DNA of 64,000 nucleotides, from contig NZ_SMSI01000004.1 of the NCBI RefSeq assembly GCF_004354915.1, forward strand, positions 62,001 to 126,000, read 5' to 3'. Of this stretch, positions 47,404 to 56,355 are shown in pieces. Position numbers and translations under genes: made by a program. Source of the DNA: Pseudohoeflea suaedae (GTDB lineage Bacteria > Pseudomonadota > Alphaproteobacteria > Rhizobiales > Rhizobiaceae). The notes under the pieces were generated by a model. It did not search any database. It was not told where the DNA came from and saw only the letters and a program-made list of their open reading frames with translations. Numbering within the stretch: the stretch's first letter is position 1; the number at the start of each line of letters is the position of its first letter.

Positions 47404-48965
47404 CCGACGACCTTGCGCAGATGGCGCGGGTCGGATTCGAAGCGCGCGGCGTGGAGACCGGCCTGCGCTGCACTCATCCCGGGTCTGTGCGAGGTTTCCA
47501 CCACGCAGGCGCCGGGGAAATGCGCCGCGAAGCTGAAATCCTCCGCATCGTGAAGGTTTTCGAGCCGAACCTTGAGCCCCATCGCATCGGCAAAGAGGTT
47601 GACCGCTTCCGCCATGTCGCGGTCGGACCGCGCCGCGGCCGCATGGCGCAAGCGGCCCGCATCGATGCGCCAATGGTCGGCCGGCGAATTCGCGGCACGC
47701 GGAATGTCGAAGCGGCCTGCGACCAGATCGGCCGTGGCAATGCTCACGCCGATCGCCCGCAATGCCATGAGATTTTCCTTCGCGCGGCTGTCTGGCTCGT
47801 GCCCCAGATGGCGCAGGTCGACTTCGAGAATGAAACGCTCCGGGCGTTGCCCCACCCTTGTGATCCTGTCCGCGAATTCTCCGGCGAAACCGGACTTCCG
47901 GATCGATTTCGGAGAGAGGGACAGCGTCACCGTCAGATGATCCGGCCAATGGTCGATGTCGCGCAGAACCGTTTGGATCAGCCACTCGTCGAGGGCAAAC
48001 TCGAAGCCGGCGATCTGCGAGACCGAGCTCCAGTCGCCGATCCAGCGAACCGAGGCGGCGAAGCCGGACGGCTTGAGCGTACTGGTCTCGACAACCGGCT
48101 GATAGCTCACGGTGAAACGATCTTCTGCAAGCGCCTGTTCGAGCGCCTGCTCCGCACAGGATAGCAAGGCCAGCCCGTCGTCGAGCTCCCCCTTGTGGAT
48201 GGCATGGCGCGCAAAACCGCCGGCCTTCGCGCGATAGAGCGCCAGATCTGCGCGCTTGAGAGCCGCCGCCAGCGTATCGTCGCTTCCCTGCAGGAAGGAA
48301 ATGCCGATGCTGCCCGACGTCTCGATCATGTTGCCGGCATGGCTGATCGGCCTGAACAGCTTCTTGCTCAGCACCTGCACATAGGCCTCGAGTTCCTCCT
48401 CGCCCCGCGCACCTTCCGCCAGCACCACCAGTTCGTCCCCGCCGAGCCGATAGGCGCGGCTTTCTAAATCGCAGGCCGATTTGAGGCGCCTGGCGAGCGT
48501 GCGGAGAACCTCGTCGCCGGCATCGTGACCGAGCGTGTCGTTGATTTCCTTGAACCGGTCGAGGTCGATGAGGATGACGGCGGCCAGCGTTTCGTCAGCG
48601 TCACCCGTGCCGGCGAGGGTCGTGGTATCGCGCCGCAACGCATGGCGGTTGGACAAACCGGTCAGCGCATCGTGATAGGCCAGGTGATACAGCTCGACGA
48701 CACCGGCCCGCTCGGCCGCAAGCAGCCGCTCGCTCTCGTCCAGTCGGCGACCGGCACGTGCGGCCACGTAGCCGAACCCCAGAGCAAAGGAAAGGGCTGC
48801 GCAATTGACCAGCGGACTGTCGGCAAGCGAATTGAAATAACCATAGATCGGGTGCCCGCTGGTCAAACCGACCGACAGGCATACCAGGGACGTCAAGGCC
48901 CCTATCGCCGAGCCCGCGATTGCATATCGCGCTTCCATGCTCGACGGAAAAATATTCAACTTCAT
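47400..48965 (-). CDS. Degenerate GGDEF-EAL protein
   Basis: The 521-residue protein has two N-terminal membrane segments, then a GGDEF domain ([43 protein letters not shown]) whose signature reads GGDEL, and an EAL domain in which the key residues are lost. The EAL triad region reads SGFAASVRW instead of GFEALLRW, the metal-binding LEITE region reads [10 protein letters not shown], and the DDFGTG region reads [10 protein letters not shown]. It is therefore unlikely to hydrolyse c-di-GMP and possibly does not make it either. A receptor or scaffold role is the usual outcome for such proteins. The 3' end overlaps the oxoprolinase gene by 4 bases tail to tail. Confidence 0.88.
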   Translation of the reverse strand: MKLNIFPSSMEARYAIAGSAIGALTSLVCLSVGLTSGHPIYGYFNSLADSPLVNCAALSFALGFGYVAARAGRRLDESERLLAAERAGVVELYHLAYHDALTGLSNRHALRRDTTTLAGTGDADETLAAVILIDLDRFKEINDTLGHDAGDEVLRTLARRLKSACDLESRAYRLGGDELVVLAEGARGEEELEAYVQVLSKKLFRPISHAGNMIETSGSIGISFLQGSDDTLAAALKRADLALYRAKAGGFARHAIHKGELDDGLALLSCAEQALEQALAEDRFTVSYQPVVETSTLKPSGFAASVRWIGDWSSVSQIAGFEFALDEWLIQTVLRDIDHWPDHLTVTLSLSPKSIRKSGFAGEFADRITRVGQRPERFILEVDLRHLGHEPDSRAKENLMALRAIGVSIATADLVAGRFDIPRAANSPADHWRIDAGRLRHAAAARSDRDMAEAVNLFADAMGLKVRLENLHDAEDFSFAAHFPGACVVETSHRPGMSAAQAGLHAARFESDPRHLRKVVG

Positions 48966-49138
48966 GTCAAATACTCCCTCAAGGCCTACAAACTTACAGG
49001 GAAGAGTTTTAACAAAAGCTGAGAGTTAACCCGGCGCGATGGATGTGGTTAACATCCGGTGTAACGCCTGCACCGCAAGGCTTTGCGGGCCATCACGTCC
49101 GGATGGTGGAACACCTCGAATCCGTGTATCAGGATCCA

Positions 49139-49990
49139 ATGTACAAACTCACCGACACGATCATCGCGAAACTTTCACGTGCCCTGCCCGCTCTGGCCGC
49201 GGGAGGGCTTGCGACGATGATGCTCAGCGCCTGCAGTCCGTCGACCGGCCCGGCAGACATCCTGTCGCCCGTTTCGCTGACCTCCACGACATCGACGGTG
49301 CGCGCGCTGCCCTACGGCGATTCCGATCCGGTCGATTTCGGCCCGCTCACCCCGGCCCGCCATCCTGTTCACGGCATCGACGTGTCGAAATACCAGGGCG
49401 CGATCGACTGGCCGGAGGTCCGGAAGGCCGGTGTCGCCTTTGCCTTCATCAAGGCGACCGAGGGCGGCGACCGCGTCGACAGCCGTTTTGACCACTACTG
49501 GCGCGGCGCGAATGCAGCCGGCATTCCGCATGCACCCTACCACTTCTATTATTTCTGCACGCCCGCGGAGGTTCAGGCGCGCTGGTTCATCCGCAACGTG
49601 CCGAAATCCGCGGTGAAGATGCCGCCTGTTCTCGACATGGAATGGAACCCGGCATCTCCCAGCTGCAAGCTGCGGCCGGACGCAGCCACCGTGCGCAAGG
49701 AGATGCGGACGTGGCTCGACATCGTCGAACGCCACTTCGGCAAGAAGGCGATCATCTATACCACCGTCGACTTCCATCGCGAGAACATCGACGGACATTT
49801 CCGCGACCACCAGTTCTGGCTGCGGTCGGTCGCCGCTCATCCCGGCGACATCTATCCGAACCACCCCTGGAGCTTCTGGCAATATACCGGAACCGGAAAG
49901 ATGCCCGGCATCGAGGGTGACGTCGACATCAACGCCTTCGCCGGAACCCGGGCGGAATGGCGCGAATGGCTGGGCAAGCACGGTAGCTGA
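49139..49990 (+). CDS. GH25 lysozyme-like lipoprotein
   Basis: The 283-residue product starts MYKLTDTIIAKLSRALPALA at the ATG at 49139, with a lipoprotein signal ending LSAC (Cys at residue 32). The mature part is a glycoside hydrolase family 25 domain (muramidase) with the active-site elements HGIDVSKYQGAIDWPEVRK, IKATEGGDRVDSRFDHYW, PYHFYYFCTP, MPPVLDMEWN (Asp and Glu of the catalytic pair) and SFWQYTGTGKMPGIEGDVDI. It should cut MurNAc-GlcNAc bonds. Its neighbour downstream is another peptidoglycan hydrolase 66 bases away on the same strand. Confidence 0.9.
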   Translation: MYKLTDTIIAKLSRALPALAAGGLATMMLSACSPSTGPADILSPVSLTSTTSTVRALPYGDSDPVDFGPLTPARHPVHGIDVSKYQGAIDWPEVRKAGVAFAFIKATEGGDRVDSRFDHYWRGANAAGIPHAPYHFYYFCTPAEVQARWFIRNVPKSAVKMPPVLDMEWNPASPSCKLRPDAATVRKEMRTWLDIVERHFGKKAIIYTTVDFHRENIDGHFRDHQFWLRSVAAHPGDIYPNHPWSFWQYTGTGKMPGIEGDVDINAFAGTRAEWREWLGKHGS

Positions 49991-50056
49991 CCGGACGTCG
50001 CAATGACGCCACGAAATAGGCTAGGCTTCTGCGCACCAACAGATCGGGAGACCTTC

Positions 50057-51244
50057 ATGAAACACACGTCCTTCGCCCTCGCCCTGCCGCTCGCCATGCT
50101 CATGGCGGGAACGGCCTCTGCCCAGACCGCCGCTTGCGGCGGCGACTTCGGACAGTTTCTGCAAGGTGTGAAGGCGGAAGCGGTGACCACAGGTGTGCCC
50201 GCCAACGTGGCTGACAGCGCATTGTCGGGCCTGTCCCCAAACCGCAAGGTTCTTTCGATGGACCGCTCTCAGGGCGTGTTCAAGCAAACCTTTCTGGAAT
50301 TCTCGAAACGCACCGTCTCCGGCTCGCGCATGCAGATAGGCCAGAAGAAGATGCAGCAATATGCCGACACATTCGCCCGCGCCGAAGCGCAGTACGGCGT
50401 GCCGCCGGCAGTCATCACCGCATTCTGGGCACTGGAAACGGACTTCGGTGTCGTACAGGGAGACTTCAACACGCTGCAGGCACTTGCCACGCTCGCCCAT
50501 GATTGCCGCCGGCCGGAACTCTTCCGCCCCCAGCTGATCGCAGCCCTGAAGATGGTCCAGCACGGCGACCTCGACCCGCGCGGGACCACCGGCGCATGGG
50601 CCGGCGAGATCGGTCAGGTGCAGATGCTGCCCGAGGACATCATCGCCCATGGCATCGACGGCAATGGCGACGACCATGTGAAGCTGAAGGAAACGCCCGA
50701 GGACGTGATCATGACGGCGGCGAACTTCATCCAGTCGCTCGGCTGGCGCGCCGGCGAACCTTGGCTCAAGGAAGTCACTCTTCCCGCCGGGATGCCGCTC
50801 GACAAGTCGGGTCTCGATCAGGGCATGACCACGGCCGACTGGCTCGACATGGGTGTGAAATTGCGCGACGGCTCGAACCCGTCCGGCTCGCTGCGCGCCG
50901 ACCTTCTCCTGCCGCAGGGCAAGGACGGTCCCGCGTTTCTCGCGTTCCCGAATTTCAACGTCTATCTCGAATGGAACAAGAGCTTCATCTACACCACCTC
51001 CGCGGCCTATTTCGCGACCCGCCTCGCCGGTGCCGAACGCTATGAAGCCGGCAGCGCGGACAATGGATTGAGCGATGGCGAAATGAAGTCGCTCCAGCAG
51101 AAGCTGGCGGCCAAGGGCTACGATGTCGGCGAGATCGACGGGATTCTGGGCGGCGGCACACGTTCTGCCGTCCGCACCGAACAGATCCGTCTCGGCATGC
51201 CGGCCGACGGCTGGCCGACCCGACAATTGCTCAACGCGCTCTGA
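50057..51244 (+). CDS. Lytic murein transglycosylase, MltB family, with peptidoglycan-binding domain
   Basis: The 395-residue product starts MKHTSFALALPLAMLMAGTA at the ATG at 50057 (GGGAG upstream), a cleavable signal peptide ending near ASAQ. The SLT_2 domain includes YGVPPAVITAFWALETDFGV (catalytic Glu in ALETDFG), VVQGDFNTLQALATLAHDCR, and GEIGQVQMLPEDIIAHGIDG. A C-terminal peptidoglycan-binding domain spans about residues 335-395 (LQQKLAAKGYDVGEIDGILGGGTRSAVR). A soluble periplasmic enzyme is likely, as no lipobox follows the signal. It follows the GH25 gene and converges on the Kef antiporter. Confidence 0.92.
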   Translation: MKHTSFALALPLAMLMAGTASAQTAACGGDFGQFLQGVKAEAVTTGVPANVADSALSGLSPNRKVLSMDRSQGVFKQTFLEFSKRTVSGSRMQIGQKKMQQYADTFARAEAQYGVPPAVITAFWALETDFGVVQGDFNTLQALATLAHDCRRPELFRPQLIAALKMVQHGDLDPRGTTGAWAGEIGQVQMLPEDIIAHGIDGNGDDHVKLKETPEDVIMTAANFIQSLGWRAGEPWLKEVTLPAGMPLDKSGLDQGMTTADWLDMGVKLRDGSNPSGSLRADLLLPQGKDGPAFLAFPNFNVYLEWNKSFIYTTSAAYFATRLAGAERYEAGSADNGLSDGEMKSLQQKLAAKGYDVGEIDGILGGGTRSAVRTEQIRLGMPADGWPTRQLLNAL

Positions 51245-51251
51245 GAAGAGC

Positions 51252-52805
51252 TTACCCGTTCCGGCGCGGCTGGCTGGGCGACGGATTTTCCGTCTTCTCG
51301 CCTTCCGCCGGCCCCGGATCGGCGTCCGACACTTCGGCGGCGGCAGCCACCGTCGCCGCCTGCCTCGCCCGCGCCGCTTCCACCTGCTCCCGCAGCTTGC
51401 GGCTGCGCTTCTGGTAGACGGCAAATCGCGCGGCGCGGTATCTCAGCCGCCCCCACCAGAAGGCGTCGCTCAACGATTCCCGTCGGCGCGAAACCTCGCC
51501 CAGCTCCCCCTCATAGGCAAGCCTGAGCGCCTCGCGATAGGTCCCCAGTCCGCTGGCTGCGATCCGCTCGACGCGTTCCATCAGGTTGAACCAGATCGGC
51601 GAGAAGAGAAGCGATACCGCGGTGATCGCGATCGCAAGGCGGTAGATGTCGTAGCCCAGCGCGCGCGTCGACCAGCCCGCGGCCGCCAGCACGAAGGAAA
51701 ACTCCCCGATCTGCGCCATGGAAAGGCCCGCCACCAGCGCGGTTTTCGGCTCGGATCCGGTGGCACGCAGAAGTGCAATGTTGAAGACCGTCTTCACCGA
51801 GATCACCAGGAACGAGGCCGCGAGCACCAGAACGATATTGGCCGTGATGAAATCGAGATCGATCAGGAGGCCTATCGACAGGAAGAACACCACCACCAGC
51901 ACGGACTGGATCGGCTCGATGACGGGAATGACGCGCGAGCGCAGGGTCGAATTGCCCACGATGATGCCGGCAAGAAAGGCGCCATAGACAGGCGAGAGGC
52001 CGGCCAGACCGGAGAGCGCGGCCGCCAGAAAGCACAGCGCCAGCGAACCGAGCGCCAGGAGATCGACATTCTCGGCCACCTTCGAGGCGAAGGGGACCTT
52101 GAGCTTGGGGTGACTGCCGAACCACCAGAGAATTCCGCCAAGCAGGGCGACGGCGACGACCACCTTGAGCGTCACGTCACCGAGATCGAAAGTGCCGCCG
52201 CCGAGACTCGAGACCAGAATGAGCATCGGCACGACCGCAAGGTCCTGCGCAATCAGCACCCCGACGGCCACACGCCCGGGTTCGGCGCGCAGTTCGCCCA
52301 TGCCGTCGAGCATCTTCATCGCCACGACCGTGGAGGACAGCGCGATGATGAAGCCGAGGATGATGCCTTCGGCGAAATTTGCGCCCAGCCAGAGCGTGAA
52401 GATCGCAGCAAGCAGCATGGAGACGATGAGCTGTCCGCCGGCGACAAGCGTTGCCTGCCTGAGACTGGTAATGAAGGCCTTGATCGACAATTCCATGCCG
52501 ATGAAGAACAGCAGCACGACAACGCCCATTTCGGCGAGCAGCGAGACGTTCTCCGACGTGTGGATCACGCCCATTCCCGTCGGACCGAGAGCCAGCCCGG
52601 CGAGGATGAAGCCGACCAGCGGCGGCTGGCGCAGATACATGAAGCCCAGTCCGAGGAAAGCGGCGACCGCCACGGCAATGGCAATGCCGACGAGCGGGTC
52701 GCCACCATGGGCGGCGTGGCCCACGGCCTGGCCGACCACGTCCACGACCGTTTGTTCGACGGCACCGCCCGCCGCTTTGACCGAGCCAGAGATGTGTTCT
52801 TGCAT
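51252..52805 (-). CDS. Kef-type cation/proton antiporter (CPA2)
   Basis: The 517-residue inner-membrane protein has about twelve hydrophobic segments of the Na_H_Exchanger fold. They include GLGFMYLRQPPLVGFILAGL, EMGVVVLLFFIGMELSIKAF, GFIIALSSTVVAMKMLDGMG, GVLIAQDLAVVPMLILVSSL and SMAQIGEFSFVLAAAGWSTR, all typical of KefB/YbaL-like proteins. A charged C-terminal tail (about residues 420-517, Arg/Ala-rich) replaces the TrkA-N regulatory domain of canonical KefB/KefC, so nucleotide gating by that domain is not expected. Exchange of K+ or Na+ for protons is the family role; the ion is undetermined. Confidence 0.9.
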   Translation of the reverse strand: MQEHISGSVKAAGGAVEQTVVDVVGQAVGHAAHGGDPLVGIAIAVAVAAFLGLGFMYLRQPPLVGFILAGLALGPTGMGVIHTSENVSLLAEMGVVVLLFFIGMELSIKAFITSLRQATLVAGGQLIVSMLLAAIFTLWLGANFAEGIILGFIIALSSTVVAMKMLDGMGELRAEPGRVAVGVLIAQDLAVVPMLILVSSLGGGTFDLGDVTLKVVVAVALLGGILWWFGSHPKLKVPFASKVAENVDLLALGSLALCFLAAALSGLAGLSPVYGAFLAGIIVGNSTLRSRVIPVIEPIQSVLVVVFFLSIGLLIDLDFITANIVLVLAASFLVISVKTVFNIALLRATGSEPKTALVAGLSMAQIGEFSFVLAAAGWSTRALGYDIYRLAIAITAVSLLFSPIWFNLMERVERIAASGLGTYREALRLAYEGELGEVSRRRESLSDAFWWGRLRYRAARFAVYQKRSRKLREQVEAARARQAATVAAAAEVSDADPGPAEGEKTENPSPSQPRRNG

Positions 52806-52966
52806 GCATCGCTCCTTGTTCAGGAAACCTAATACATGCCTGACGAGATTGGGAGCGTTTCAACAGCTTTCGATCAAGGACAAGGCTGGAAGCCCCGCGA
52901 ACGCGGGCATTTCCGGGAGGCGCGCTATGGTTGCCATGCACAAGACTGCGCCTGCGCCTTGTGATT

Positions 52967-52976
52967 ATTCTAGAAT
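52967..52976. promoter_or_regulatory. Palindrome upstream of the second TRAP operon
   Basis: ATTCTAGAAT is a perfect 10-base palindrome about 105 bases upstream of the dctP start at 53081. It could be an operator for a GntR- or IclR-type regulator, but no regulator gene lies next to this operon in the window. Confidence 0.25.
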
Positions 52977-53080
52977 GTCAGTATGAAATTCGAACCACGT
53001 CGTGCAGTTTCCGCGTGATACCGAGGAGAAATGGAAACCGGCATTGATGAGGGTCAACATAGTTTTGGGAGGAACTATCA

Positions 53081-54061
53081 ATGAAATTTCAGGATCTTAC
53101 ACTGGCGGCGCTGGCCTCGACCATGCTGGTTGCCGCGTCGGGGCCGGCACTTTCCGCACCGCAGACGCTGAAATGGGCGCATGTCTATGAAGCCAGCGAA
53201 CCGTATCACACCTGCGCGGTCGCCGCGTCGGATCTGCTCTCCAAGGCCACCGACGGGCGCTACAATATCGAAGTGTTCCCGGCATCGTCGCTCGGCAAGG
53301 AAGTCGACATCAACGAGGGCCTCGGCCTCGGCACGGTCGACATCATTTACACCGGGCAGCTGTTCGCAGGCCGGTCCTACGGCCCGATCGCCATCGGCGG
53401 CGCACCCTACATGTTCCGCGACTACGATCACTGGGACAAGTACCGCAACTCGGACCTCTTCAACGAAATGGCAAAGGGCTATGAGGATGCGTCGGGCAAC
53501 CACATCACCTCGATGACCTATTACGGCCAGCGCCATGTCACCTCCAATGTCGAGATCAAGACACCGGAGGACATGAAGGGGCTGAAGATCCGCGTCCCGA
53601 ACGCGCCCCTCTACATGATGTTCCCGCAGGCCGTGGGCGCCAACCCCACCCCGATCGCCTTCGCCGAGGTCTATCTGGCGCTCCAGCAGGGTACGGTCGA
53701 CGCGCAGGAAAACCCGCTGCCGACCATCCAGGCCAAGAAGTTCTACGAGGTGCAGAAATACATCACGCTGACCGGCCATATCAGCGATGCGCTGATGACC
53801 ATCGTCGGCGGCCCCACCTGGGGCTCGATGAGCGAAGACGACCAGAAAGCGCTCGACGGCGTGCTCGACGAGACGGCCGAATGCGCGACCTCCCAGATCA
53901 TCGAGAAGGAGAAGGAGCTGGTGCAGTGGTTCAAGGATAACGGCGTGACCGTCAACGAGGTTGACCGCACGCCGTTCCGCGAGGCCACGATGAAATTGCA
54001 CAACGGCCCCGACGCCACCTGGGATCAGGCCACCTACGACAAGCTGCAGGCGATCGAGTAA
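53081..54061 (+). CDS. TRAP transporter substrate-binding protein (DctP), second system
   Basis: The 326-residue protein starts MKFQDLTLAALASTMLVAAS (GGGAGGA upstream), a Sec signal cleaved near ALSA. The mature receptor has TRAP motifs: WAHVYEASEPYHTCAVAASD, the IxVF region YNIEVFPASSLGKEVDINEG, the ligand-clamping block MKGLKIRVPNAPLYMMFPQA and EVYLALQQGTVDAQENPLPT. The Arg in LKIRVPNAP is the carboxylate-binding arginine of the family, so an organic acid such as a C4-dicarboxylate or sugar acid is the likely ligand. It begins a three-gene TRAP operon with no adjacent enzyme genes on its strand, so the substrate cannot be read from context. Confidence 0.93.
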   Translation: MKFQDLTLAALASTMLVAASGPALSAPQTLKWAHVYEASEPYHTCAVAASDLLSKATDGRYNIEVFPASSLGKEVDINEGLGLGTVDIIYTGQLFAGRSYGPIAIGGAPYMFRDYDHWDKYRNSDLFNEMAKGYEDASGNHITSMTYYGQRHVTSNVEIKTPEDMKGLKIRVPNAPLYMMFPQAVGANPTPIAFAEVYLALQQGTVDAQENPLPTIQAKKFYEVQKYITLTGHISDALMTIVGGPTWGSMSEDDQKALDGVLDETAECATSQIIEKEKELVQWFKDNGVTVNEVDRTPFREATMKLHNGPDATWDQATYDKLQAIE

Positions 54062-54132
54062 CCGAAGCCGAAATCACGCGTTGCGCGGCGGCCTTCGGGC
54101 CGTTGCGTATCAGTTGCTTCGGAGGTTCCCTG

Positions 54133-54699
54133 ATGTCGCCCGATGACAAGACCGATGACCAGACCTCGTTTGCCGATCTGATCCACGAGGAAGACGAAGA
54201 CCTGACCGGTTTCCAGTGGGACGACGGTTTGGTCCTGATCGTCTTCTGGGCTCTGGCCTTCGTGGTCTTTCTGCAGTTCTTCACCCGCTACGTGCTCAAC
54301 GATTCGCTTGGCTGGACCGAGGAGATCGCGCGCTTCCTCCTGGTGACGGTGACCTTTCTGGGCGTCGTCATGGCAGTCCGGCGCGAAAGCCAGATTGCCG
54401 TGGAACTCGCCTTCCGCTGGCTTTCCAGGCCGCTCCGCAAGGCGCTGCAATATTTCATAGATGTCGTCTCGATCGGTTTCTACGGCTTCATGGGCTATCT
54501 CTGCGCCCAGGTGGCTGCGCGGACACAGCAGAAAATGGTGTCCATCGATTTCCCCAAATCATCGATCTACTGGTTCATCTGCGCCTGTTTCGCGGTCATG
54601 ACCCTTTATGCGCTCATCAACTTCTGGCGCCATTTCCGCACCGGCAGCTCTCGGCTGATCGATCCCGAAACCGCCAAGGCCATGGGCCCGTCGCTGTGA
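54133..54699 (+). CDS. TRAP transporter small permease (DctQ), second system
   Basis: The 188-residue protein starts MSPDDKTDDQTSFADLIHEE at the ATG at 54133, with GGAGG 7 bases upstream. A charged N-terminus (about 40 residues, acidic) precedes four membrane segments, including GLVLIVFWALAFVVFLQFFT and WTEEIARFLLVTVTFLGVVMAVRR, the conserved DctQ block with its ExxARF motif. It ends 13 bases before DctM. The long acidic cytoplasmic start is a feature of several DctQ subfamilies. Confidence 0.9.
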   Translation: MSPDDKTDDQTSFADLIHEEDEDLTGFQWDDGLVLIVFWALAFVVFLQFFTRYVLNDSLGWTEEIARFLLVTVTFLGVVMAVRRESQIAVELAFRWLSRPLRKALQYFIDVVSIGFYGFMGYLCAQVAARTQQKMVSIDFPKSSIYWFICACFAVMTLYALINFWRHFRTGSSRLIDPETAKAMGPSL

Positions 54700-54712
54700 C
54701 TGAAGGCATGCC

Positions 54713-55993
54713 ATGCTTCTGACCCTTCTCTTCGTTCTGGTCTTCGCACTGATCGCACTCGGCATTCCCGTTGCGATCGCGCTCGCCGGCTCCTCGCTGG
54801 TCTTCATCCTCATCGACGGCCATGTCCCCGGCCTCGTCGTCGCCCACCGGATGATCAACGGCGTGGATTCCTTTCCCTTGCTCGCCGTTCCCTTCTTCAT
54901 CCTCGCCGGCAACCTGATGAATACGTCGGGCATTACCGAGCGCATCTTCGACTTCGCCAAGGCCCTTATCGGCTGGCTGCCCGGCGGACTGGGGCACGTC
55001 AATATCGGCGCTTCGGTGATCTTTGCCGGCATGTCGGGCGCAGCCGTGGCCGATGCCGGCGGACTTGGCGCCATCGAGATCAAGGCGATGCGCGACGCCA
55101 AATACGATCCGGGCTTCGCCGTGGGGATCACCGCCGCCTCCTCGACCATCGGCCCGATCATCCCGCCCTCCCTGCCGATCGTCATCTACGGCGTGGTCGC
55201 CGGGGCCTCGATCGGGCAGCTGTTTGCAGCCGGGCTCATTCCGGGCCTGCTGATGGCAGCCGCGCTGATGATCATGGTGGCCTTCTACGCCCACCGATAC
55301 CGCTATCCGCGCGACCAGGCCTTCCGGTTCGCCATCCTCGGCCGCGCCTTCATGCGCGCCTTCCTGTCGCTGCTGACGCCGGTCATCATCGTCGGCGGCA
55401 TTCTGACGGGCGCCTTCACACCCACCGAAGCCGCCATCGCCGCCTGCGTCTGGGCGCTGTTTCTTGGCCTCATCGTCTACCGCACACTGACACTGCGCCG
55501 CTTCCTCAAGGTCTCGATGGACACCATCGAGACCACCGCGGTGGTTCTCTTCATCGTCGCCGCCGCCTCGATCTTCGCCTGGATCCTGACCTCGAACCGC
55601 GTGCCCGAGCATTTTGCGGCACTGCTGCTGAGCGTGTCGGAAAACCCGATCATCATCCTGCTGCTGATCAACCTGATCCTTCTGGTGGTCGGCTGCTTCA
55701 TGGAAACGGTCGCGGCGATCACCATCCTGGTACCCGTCCTTCTGCCGATCGCCATGCATGTCGGCGTCGATCCGGTCCATTTCGGCGTGATCCTGGTGCT
55801 CAACCTGATGATCGGGCTGCTGACACCGCCGGTCGGCATGGTGCTCTACGTGCTCTCGCGCGTCGCCAAGGTACCGTTCGAACGCTGCGTCAGCGCCACG
55901 GCCCCTTTCCTCATTCCGCTGTTTGCGGTGCTGTTGCTGGTGACCTTCTTCCCGATCTTCACCATGTGGCTGCCGACGCTCATCTACCGCTAG
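54713..55993 (+). CDS. TRAP transporter large permease (DctM), second system
   Basis: The 426-residue protein carries about twelve membrane segments and DctM motifs: GVDSFPLLAVPFFILAGNLM, INIGASVIFAGMSGAAVADA-type blocks, KYDPGFAVGITAASSTIGPI, IPPSLPIVIYGVVAGASIGQ and GAFTPTEAAIAACVWALFLG. It is the third gene of the operon, close behind DctQ, and it converges on a small membrane protein gene with about 19 bases between stops. With its partners it would import an organic acid using a sodium or proton gradient. Confidence 0.94.
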   Translation: MLLTLLFVLVFALIALGIPVAIALAGSSLVFILIDGHVPGLVVAHRMINGVDSFPLLAVPFFILAGNLMNTSGITERIFDFAKALIGWLPGGLGHVNIGASVIFAGMSGAAVADAGGLGAIEIKAMRDAKYDPGFAVGITAASSTIGPIIPPSLPIVIYGVVAGASIGQLFAAGLIPGLLMAAALMIMVAFYAHRYRYPRDQAFRFAILGRAFMRAFLSLLTPVIIVGGILTGAFTPTEAAIAACVWALFLGLIVYRTLTLRRFLKVSMDTIETTAVVLFIVAAASIFAWILTSNRVPEHFAALLLSVSENPIIILLLINLILLVVGCFMETVAAITILVPVLLPIAMHVGVDPVHFGVILVLNLMIGLLTPPVGMVLYVLSRVAKVPFERCVSATAPFLIPLFAVLLLVTFFPIFTMWLPTLIYR

Positions 55994-56012
55994 GCCGTGG
56001 ACCGGTGGCGGT

Positions 56013-56258
56013 TCACAGCTTGTCGAACTCGTCCTTGTCGCGCGGAATGAGCATGACTGCCGAGGCCATCACCGCGAAGCCGAAGGTGACGCCGAAAGAG
56101 TTGAAGAGGATGAAATAGGCCACGATCCGGCTCTGCGAATGATTGACCAGATCGCCGAAGCCATTGATGTTGAAGTAGAGAACCGACGCCGCGATCAGCC
56201 ATCCGACGAGGATGCCGAAGGCGGTATTGATGAGCAAGAAGCGGATCAGTTTGGGCAT
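56013..56258 (-). CDS. Small conserved membrane protein
   Basis: The 81-residue product starts MPKLIRFLLINTAFGILVGW at the ATG at 56258 (GGGAC upstream). It has two hydrophobic segments, about residues 4-28 and 44-70 (IVAYFILFNSFGVTFGFAVM), followed by a charged C-terminus KDKDEFDKL. I do not recognise a named family; similar short two-helix proteins occur in rhizobia. The longer open frame upstream is GC-rich shadow coding without hydrophobic character, so this start was chosen. It lies convergent to the second TRAP operon. Confidence 0.65.
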   Translation of the reverse strand: MPKLIRFLLINTAFGILVGWLIAASVLYFNINGFGDLVNHSQSRIVAYFILFNSFGVTFGFAVMASAVMLIPRDKDEFDKL

Positions 56259-56355
56259 TGTCCCGATCCCGTGAGCGCGGAACCCGAATGTGCCGCGAGG
56301 CACGATCCTAGCATGACGGCAGCCGCCGACCAATACATCTCGCCAATCACATATA

